Below, piece after piece: positions 59,351 through 64,000 of a stretch of 64,000 nt of DNA; position 1 is the stretch's first letter; each line of letters begins with the position of its first letter. The DNA is from Paraktedonobacter carboxidivorans. Its GTDB lineage: Bacteria > Chloroflexota > Ktedonobacteria > Ktedonobacterales > Ktedonobacteraceae. The notes beneath the pieces are model-generated. The model did not search any database. It was not told the DNA's origin and saw nothing but the letters and a program-made list of their open reading frames with translations. Location: assembly GCA_041156125.1 (NCBI GenBank), contig JBEVTI010000029.1, forward strand, positions 7,207-71,206, given 5' to 3'. The translations under genes were made by a program, and so were the position numbers.

Positions 59351-60214
59351 ATGATGACAAGTGAAAGACAAGATACATCGCAGGATGTAGAAGTAAAACA
59401 AAACAGTTTCTTTAGCAGGCAACCATCTTCCGCATTAAGCAGGCTCGCCTTCTGGTTGTATCTCGTGGGTGCGCTCTCCAGTATAGGTGGAGCGGTGACA
59501 ATTGCACTCGCGAGTGGAGCGCCGAGCCGGGATATTGTGATTGCCGCGCTTACAGGTCTGGTATGCACCGTGTTATTCGCGACGCGCATGCGCTGGCTGC
59601 AGGTATTAAGCCTGGTCCTGGGGATTTATCTGTGCTATCAGATTTGCACAGAACCCTACGTCATCTCAAGTTTGATGGCACCGAGAACAGATCCGCAGGG
59701 AGGCTTTGGTCATTTTATAGGAGTTGTCCTGGCTATCGTAGTTGGCCTGATGGCAGTCTGTGCGAATGCTGGAGTGGTTCTGCAGAATTATCGCCAGGGT
59801 AGCCGTCAGACCCCGCGCTGGCTTACCTCGATCCTGAGCGGAGTAGTCGGCATCGGCGTCGGCGCGCTTCTCCTGGGCTCGCTTGTCCAGCCAGCAATCA
59901 CCACAGGCACGCTCTACACTAATGGAGTACCGACAGTCCATATGAGCGCGGGCAGCTTCGTTCAGACATCCATCACCATTCCCAAAGGCGCGAAACTTCT
60001 GCTGGTGGACGATGTAGCGGCTGTGCATATCATCGCCAACGGTAGCTGGCAGAATGGCGCGATAGTCCAGACAAGCGAAGCGGGCGCACCGACCGTCAAC
60101 AACCTCCAGGTCTCTGGTGGCAGCATCGAGATTGGCCCATTCACTAGCGCGGGAACCTACCACATCTACTGTAAAGTTCACACGGGTATGAACCTGACAG
60201 TCATTGTCCAGTAA
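59351..60214 (+). CDS. Membrane protein with C-terminal cupredoxin-like domain
   Basis: A 287-residue protein. Four hydrophobic helices lie between residues 33 and 180. Residues ~190-287 form a cupredoxin domain: ITIPKGAKLLLVDDVAAVHIIANG (His ligand in VHIIANG) and GTYHIYCKVHTGMNLTVIV (Cys, His and Met ligands in C-x3-H-x2-M order). This predicts a type 1 copper site on the outer face, which would carry electrons in respiration or bind copper. The ATG has AAAGG ten bases upstream. The link between a four-helix anchor and a terminal cupredoxin is not a family I can name. Confidence 0.8.
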   Translation: MMTSERQDTSQDVEVKQNSFFSRQPSSALSRLAFWLYLVGALSSIGGAVTIALASGAPSRDIVIAALTGLVCTVLFATRMRWLQVLSLVLGIYLCYQICTEPYVISSLMAPRTDPQGGFGHFIGVVLAIVVGLMAVCANAGVVLQNYRQGSRQTPRWLTSILSGVVGIGVGALLLGSLVQPAITTGTLYTNGVPTVHMSAGSFVQTSITIPKGAKLLLVDDVAAVHIIANGSWQNGAIVQTSEAGAPTVNNLQVSGGSIEIGPFTSAGTYHIYCKVHTGMNLTVIVQ

Positions 60215-60352
60215 CATAAAAAAGCCCCGCAATTCACAGCAAAGCGGCAACCAGGAACAGCAAATTGCAGAGCCTTCCTGGTCGCCGCATTCCATATTTG
60301 TCTTCCAAATGCATACTCTACCAATCATTATTTAATGAAATACAACAAACTC

Positions 60353-60425
60353 TATGAGTGATATCAGATTGTGCAACGCCATGCACCGTAGGCGCATGGC
60401 GTTGCACAATCTGATATCACTCATA
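60353..60425. terminator. 32-bp perfect hairpin after the HTH-TPR gene
   Basis: Arms 60353-60384 and 60394-60425 match exactly with a 9-nt loop. On the minus strand it starts three bases after the regulator stop codon; it also faces the cupredoxin gene end. Confidence 0.68.
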
Positions 60426-60427
60426 TT

Positions 60428-61615
60428 TCAAGCGCGACTACGTCGCTGAAGATCTTCGCGGAAGTCCTGCACGGCGGGTAGGGTTCCAAAGCCAGCTTTA
60501 TTGATATCTTCCAGGAGTTCGTAAGCCTGTTTGACGCGATGAGGGGACAGCCAATCTTTCACGCCCTGGAAGCACTGTCGGCCCGCGTCCACGCAGCCAT
60601 CGATCTCGCCCAGGGCCAGGTGGGCGCGTGCCTGGTAGAGATAGAGTTTCCAGTCCAGCCAGAGATTTGTTTCATCCTGAATGTGTCTGCGAACCTCCTC
60701 ATGCAGGGCCAGGGTTTTCTTTGGCTCGCCTACATGCAGATAGCCGCGACTCTTCAGAATGAGGATACCGCTAAATTTCTGGAAGATAAAATCAGTGCCA
60801 TCTCCATAACTTTCCTTCATAGGCTCGACGAGAGAGATAGCAGTATTAATTGCTCGCTCAAAGCGCAGCGTATCTCCAGAGGTCGCATACATATGGGCGA
60901 GGTAAGCATTAGTGAATGCGGCCACATGCTTGCTTGTTTTAAAAGAAATGTCTCTGGCCTCTTCCAGAACATCGATTGCATCCCTTATCTTCCCCACCCG
61001 TTTCAACTCTACACCGATTTTTTGCAGGGCTTGAGCGATCAAGACAAAGTTATTTGCCTGTTTCGCGGCATCATACATGTTGTAGAAGGTATACATAGCT
61101 TCTTGATACTTTTTATTCTCGAAGTACATCAGACCCTGTATACTCTGTTCCTGGGCATATAAACTCAGAAAGCGTGGCTCCAATCTTGCCGAGGGTGAAA
61201 GATTTTTGAGGAAATAGCCAAAGAGGTTATCCAGACTTTTGGCGCTTTTCTCAACCTGGGGCAAAGGAGCGATGCGCCGTAGATCGAGGGTTTGTTGAAT
61301 AAGCGCATCTGAGACATTTAATGTTTCGCTGTACATAGTCACGCCCTGGCCGGGCAGACAGGTAGGCTTGAAGGGATCATATTCAGATAGTCCGAATTTC
61401 CAGAGAGGAATTTCCAGAAGCTCGGCAAGTTTGCGTAGAACATCCGGGTCATTTATGCGTTTATCGCCATACTCTACATCCTGGACATAGCGTACATTAA
61501 CTCCAGTAATTCCATCGGCTTTTGGCCATACAGCGGCAAGCCGGGCCTGTGTCCAGCCTTTAAGTTTGCGAAATTCTTTTAGTATTTGCCCATGGTGGTA
61601 TGAGCTAGTAGGCAT
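60428..61615 (-). CDS. HTH-TPR transcriptional regulator
   Basis: A 395-residue cytoplasmic regulator. Residues ~10-70 form an XRE-like helix-turn-helix (LKEFRKLKGWTQARLAAVWP ... VRYVQDVEYGDKRI). Residues ~110-380 are TPR-like helical repeats (LIAQALQKIGVELKRVGKIRDAIDVLEEARDI and similar). This layout is seen in RRNPP-type peptide sensors, but also in other regulators. Start ATG has AGAGG nearby. It is divergent from the two small genes at 61.8-62.5 kb. Two short GC hairpins in the leader may be operators for it. Confidence 0.82.
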   Translation of the reverse strand: MPTSSYHHGQILKEFRKLKGWTQARLAAVWPKADGITGVNVRYVQDVEYGDKRINDPDVLRKLAELLEIPLWKFGLSEYDPFKPTCLPGQGVTMYSETLNVSDALIQQTLDLRRIAPLPQVEKSAKSLDNLFGYFLKNLSPSARLEPRFLSLYAQEQSIQGLMYFENKKYQEAMYTFYNMYDAAKQANNFVLIAQALQKIGVELKRVGKIRDAIDVLEEARDISFKTSKHVAAFTNAYLAHMYATSGDTLRFERAINTAISLVEPMKESYGDGTDFIFQKFSGILILKSRGYLHVGEPKKTLALHEEVRRHIQDETNLWLDWKLYLYQARAHLALGEIDGCVDAGRQCFQGVKDWLSPHRVKQAYELLEDINKAGFGTLPAVQDFREDLQRRSRA

Positions 61616-61629
61616 CTTTACCTCTCTCT

Positions 61630-61693
61630 ACGCCCCTCAGGGGGCGTGCTTCTCTCAGACTCACGCCTCCAGGATACGCCCCTCGTTGGGCGT
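61630..61693. repeat. Pair of short GC inverted repeats upstream of the HTH-TPR gene
   Basis: ACGCCCC-TCAG-GGGGCGT style hairpins: ACGCCCC/GGGGCGT at 61630-61647 and ACGCCC/GGGCGT at 61676-61693, both with the same left arm ACGCCCCTC. They lie within 80 bp of the regulator start, so may bind it. Confidence 0.5.
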
Positions 61694-61813
61694 TCCCATT
61701 CTTTGAATAGCATTCTATAGTTGCTTTAACGAGCCTGAGTACCTGGTAATAGCCATTGTAACACAAGAGAAGAGAAAAGTCTAAAATAAAATTTTGTCAG
61801 AGGGATCAAATAC

Positions 61814-62113
61814 TTGAGTTACCTGGATAGCAACAATGGGTTAACTATACATTCCCTGGACGGTGAGTTCTGTAACCGATTTAGAGCATATGTAGAAAAA
61901 CATGGTGGGAAATGGACTGAACAGCGGGAGAGTAGTGGCCAGCTTCAAGCGGTCTATGTGCAATTTCCGCCTGGGACGAAGTGCGCGGAAATCCCCTCAG
62001 GTGAAAATTACGAGCGCCATCAGATTACGTTTCAGGATGGCGCTATTCTGTTTTGGTCTGTACACCGTATTACCAGGCTCAACTCGATTAGTATCCCGTA
62101 TATCTATTTGTGA
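61814..62113 (+). CDS. Small uncharacterised protein (divergent from HTH-TPR regulator)
   Basis: A 99-residue protein starting at TTG 61814 with AGAGGGAT upstream. Notable text: FRAYVEKHGGKWTE, VYVQFPPGTKC, HQITFQDGAILFW. The next gene shows a similar order (V-x-F-P-x-G-T then H-x-I-x-F-x-x-G), so they are probably paralogues. No signal peptide or membrane helix. Function unknown. Confidence 0.6.
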   Translation: MSYLDSNNGLTIHSLDGEFCNRFRAYVEKHGGKWTEQRESSGQLQAVYVQFPPGTKCAEIPSGENYERHQITFQDGAILFWSVHRITRLNSISIPYIYL

Positions 62114-62139
62114 AGAACTGATTAGGAGGTTTCCCCCTG

Positions 62140-62517
62140 ATGAACAACGAAGATGTCAGGCCATTACTATCCAGAGCAATCACAGAGATTGAGATGGACA
62201 GAATGGATCAGCGGTATGTCACGCGTGTGAAGTGGTACCTTGAGCATGAGCTTCATTGCAGTATCACCTACATGAGTGAGCAAGGAAAATATCGGGTATG
62301 TTTTCCTGAGGGAACGGTTGAAGAGACATATAGAGGCCAATCGACGCAATGGACGCATCGAACAACCATTCGTTTTCCCAATGGGATGACTCTGCAGAAA
62401 TATGTCTCGGCACCGCTGAATTCAATGCAACGTGGTCAGACAATGCTCTCCTTCCCTCACGGCGTGCTGGATGGTCCAGAGCCACCAGTACAGGAAGAGA
62501 GAAGGAAAGCAGTGTAA
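62140..62517 (+). CDS. Second small uncharacterised protein, probable paralogue of its neighbour
   Basis: A 125-residue protein with AGGAGG nine bases before the ATG. Its middle (VKWYLEHELHC, KYRVCFPEGTVEE, HRTTIRFPNGMTLQKY) repeats the pattern of the gene 26 bp upstream. The tail is Pro/Glu/Arg-rich. It seems to be cotranscribed with it, and both are divergent from the HTH-TPR regulator. No known function. Confidence 0.68.
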   Translation: MNNEDVRPLLSRAITEIEMDRMDQRYVTRVKWYLEHELHCSITYMSEQGKYRVCFPEGTVEETYRGQSTQWTHRTTIRFPNGMTLQKYVSAPLNSMQRGQTMLSFPHGVLDGPEPPVQEERRKAV

Positions 62518-62534
62518 AAGCAGAGGGGAGATGC

Positions 62535-62543
62535 TGATATAAT
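62535..62543 (+). promoter_or_regulatory. Extended -10 promoter
   Basis: TGATATAAT about 185 bp before the nucleoside hydrolase ATG; a second candidate is at 62677. Confidence 0.4.
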
Positions 62544-62676
62544 CTCTCGCAGAAATGAGGAATAGCGTTACAGATTTCGGCGAGAGATTTTTCCAGGCTC
62601 CTTTTTACATCTCCAGCAAATATGTGTTCGCTTGTTCTCAGTTGACCAGATAAAGCGGTTAAAATGGGTCCGCATT

Positions 62677-62685
62677 TGCTATAAT
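62677..62685 (+). promoter_or_regulatory. Extended -10 promoter for nucleoside hydrolase
   Basis: TGCTATAAT, 42 bp before the ATG at 62728. Same form as the promoter at 40429. Confidence 0.5.
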
Positions 62686-62727
62686 CTTTTCCAGGAGCAA
62701 CGAAACATAGTTTTTGGGGGAACATCC

Positions 62728-63660
62728 ATGACCCAGAAAATCATTCTGGACTGCGACCCGGGGCACGACGACGCCGTGGCGCTTTTGTTAGCGGCGCGTC
62801 ATCCTGAGATCGAATTGCTGGCAGTCACGACAGTAGCGGGCAATCAATCAGTTGACAAGACCACGCGCAACGCCCTCAAAGTTTGCACGTTGGCCGATTT
62901 GCGCCACATCCCCATCGCCAGGGGCATGGATCGGCCTCTCGTGCGTGCGGCAAAGCACGCAGCTAACATTCACGGCGAGTCAGGCATGGATGGCCCCGAC
63001 GTACCTGAGCCAGATATTGAGCCGGTTGCCAGTCACGCGGTCGATCTACTGATTGAAATGCTGCTAAACTCGGACGGCGACATCACCCTTGTGCCCACGG
63101 GTCCACTGACCAACATAGCTGCCGCCATGCGCAAGCAGCCAGCGATCATAGCAAAAATCAAAGCCATCTCGCTCATGGGTGGTTCAATTGGCCTCGGCAA
63201 CGTCACCCCGGCTGCCGAGTTTAATATCCACACCGACCCCGAGGCCGCGGCCATCGTCTTCGCCTGTGGGCGTCCGCTAACCGTTTCCACCCTGGAAGTC
63301 ACGCACCAGGCCCTGGCAACCGCCGAGATAGTAGCTCGTCTGCGCAATGCCGGGCGGCGTGTCGCCACCTTCGTCGCCGACCTGCTCGTCTTCTTCGCCG
63401 AGACCTATCAGCGCGTCTTTGGCTTTACCGCTCCCCCCCTGCACGACCCCTGCGCGGTCGCCGCCGTCATCGATCCCACCATCCTCAAAGCCCAGATGAT
63501 GCACGTCGAGATTGAAACAGCAGGCACCTGGACCAGCGGCAGTACCGTCTGCGATGTCCATCATGTGCTCCAAAAAGAGCCAAACGCGCGCGTAGGCCAC
63601 GGCCTGGAGGTAGAGCGTTTCTGGGAAATGCTCCTTGAGGTCCTACTCTCTTACGCCTAA
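62728..63660 (+). CDS. Inosine-uridine preferring nucleoside hydrolase
   Basis: A 310-residue enzyme that splits nucleosides into base and ribose. The Ca-binding N-terminus IILDCDPGHDDAVALLLAA (DxDxxxDD motif), VAGNQ, PTGPLTNIA, LMGGS and AEFNIHTDPEAA, and the late HDPCAV motif are all present. ATG 62728 follows GGGGGAA by five bases; the in-frame extension to 62632 is noise. Length is normal for the IU-nucleoside hydrolase family. Its ribose product would feed the pentose pathway via the deoB-type genes nearby. Confidence 0.93.
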   Translation: MTQKIILDCDPGHDDAVALLLAARHPEIELLAVTTVAGNQSVDKTTRNALKVCTLADLRHIPIARGMDRPLVRAAKHAANIHGESGMDGPDVPEPDIEPVASHAVDLLIEMLLNSDGDITLVPTGPLTNIAAAMRKQPAIIAKIKAISLMGGSIGLGNVTPAAEFNIHTDPEAAAIVFACGRPLTVSTLEVTHQALATAEIVARLRNAGRRVATFVADLLVFFAETYQRVFGFTAPPLHDPCAVAAVIDPTILKAQMMHVEIETAGTWTSGSTVCDVHHVLQKEPNARVGHGLEVERFWEMLLEVLLSYA

Positions 63661-63673
63661 AATCTTCATCATC

Positions 63674-64000
63674 TTAAATCTGATAATCCATCTCGCCATT
63701 CCAGCCTTGCGTTAGTTCCTGGTGATGCGTGAGAGGCTCGCCGCCTTTGACCAGGAGTTCCGCGGGTTTCGCGGCCACCACTGAGTCAGGAGGGACCGAT
63801 TCCAGCACCAGAGCCATCGCGCCGATTTTGCTACCATGTCCGATAGTCACCGGGCCAAGGATAGCCGCGCCCACGCCGATAGTCACATTATCCTCAATCG
63901 TTGGGTGGCGTTTGTGCAGTCGTCCGGGTCCCGGTCTCCACCAACCGGTCGCGCCCAATGTTACCTGGTGATAGAGCATCACATTATCGCCAATTACCGC
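63674..64000 (-). CDS. cysE: Serine O-acetyltransferase, C-terminal part (truncated by window edge)
   Basis: The visible 108 residues, read leftward from the edge, are left-handed beta-helix hexapeptide repeats: AVIGDNVMLYHQVTLGATG, HPTIEDNVTIGVGAAILGPVTIG and SKIGAMALVLESVPPDSVVAA. This matches the active-site half of CysE, with the catalytic His in YHQVTLG. It makes O-acetylserine for cysteine synthesis. The N-terminal helical domain lies beyond the window. Confidence 0.85.
   Translation of the reverse strand, partial: AVIGDNVMLYHQVTLGATGWWRPGPGRLHKRHPTIEDNVTIGVGAAILGPVTIGHGSKIGAMALVLESVPPDSVVAAKPAELLVKGGEPLTHHQELTQGWNGEMDYQI

Noticed and set aside
1..64000. CRISPR array, tRNA or rRNA
   Set aside because: No regular 25-40-bp repeats with spacers, no T-loop signatures (GGTTCGAATCC-like) and no rRNA text were seen.

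Overview
The window looks like a piece of a chromosome from Chloroflexota, most likely class Ktedonobacteria. This is an inference from gene content: a Ser/Thr kinase fused to a WD40 propeller, a second kinase with an HQD catalytic loop, pentapeptide-TIR and PadR/DUF998 genes, GH57 and other alpha-glucan enzymes, a PPi-type phosphofructokinase and a large HTH-TPR regulator. GC content is moderate (mid-50s by eye). No rRNA, tRNA or CRISPR array was seen.

Layout. 1-8.7 kb is one plus-strand operon of a type III-D CRISPR-Cas interference complex: csx10, an unknown helical protein, a small-subunit (Cas11-like) gene, two Csm3-like Cas7 genes, csx19, a third Cas7-like RAMP, csx15 and cas6. A pentapeptide-repeat/TIR gene follows 87 bp later. 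cas10, the adaptation genes and the array must lie outside the window if they exist. 8.8-13.9 kb holds a DUF1398 gene, a kinase-WD40 gene, a broken kinase/repeat gene and a padR-DUF998 pair with a palindromic operator. 14-31 kb is mostly sugar metabolism and housekeeping: a sugar isomerase/oxidoreductase pair, an MFS exporter, an Rpn-like nuclease, a six-hairpin glycosidase, a tiny Gly/Trp-rich secreted peptide, a CAP lipoprotein, a PP2C phosphatase, a GATase, a MalK/UgpC-type ATPase and a GH57 glucanotransferase.

30.4-32.4 kb is an AT-richer islet. The start of a Uma2 gene is joined to the last third of a C5 DNA methyltransferase, followed by an intact-looking restriction endonuclease. 32.6-43.4 kb carries a two-component system, a phosphoesterase, an epimerase, a zinc-ribbon membrane protein, a GAF/PAS adenylate cyclase and a GNAT. 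The GNAT is paired with an AcuC-like deacetylase next to sucCD (44.8-46.8 kb). 47-53 kb has an anchored beta-rich protein, a small RHH-like protein behind a 25-bp perfect palindrome, and a 1,263-residue Ala/Glu repeat protein. 53-58 kb is a minus-strand sugar-phosphate operon (HAD, PPi-PFK, deoB, GNAT, phosphohexomutase). The right end has two membrane proteins, an HTH-TPR regulator divergent from two small related genes, a nucleoside hydrolase and a partial cysE.

The strongest non-gene signal is a set of long, nearly perfect intergenic palindromes (17-37 bp arms, each with its own sequence). Many are followed on their 3' side by a shared G-rich tail of the form GGGGTGGGGAGGCA. They look like a dispersed repeat family rather than ordinary terminators. 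The most promising biology is the possible link between the type III-D complex, Csx15 and the pentapeptide-TIR protein.
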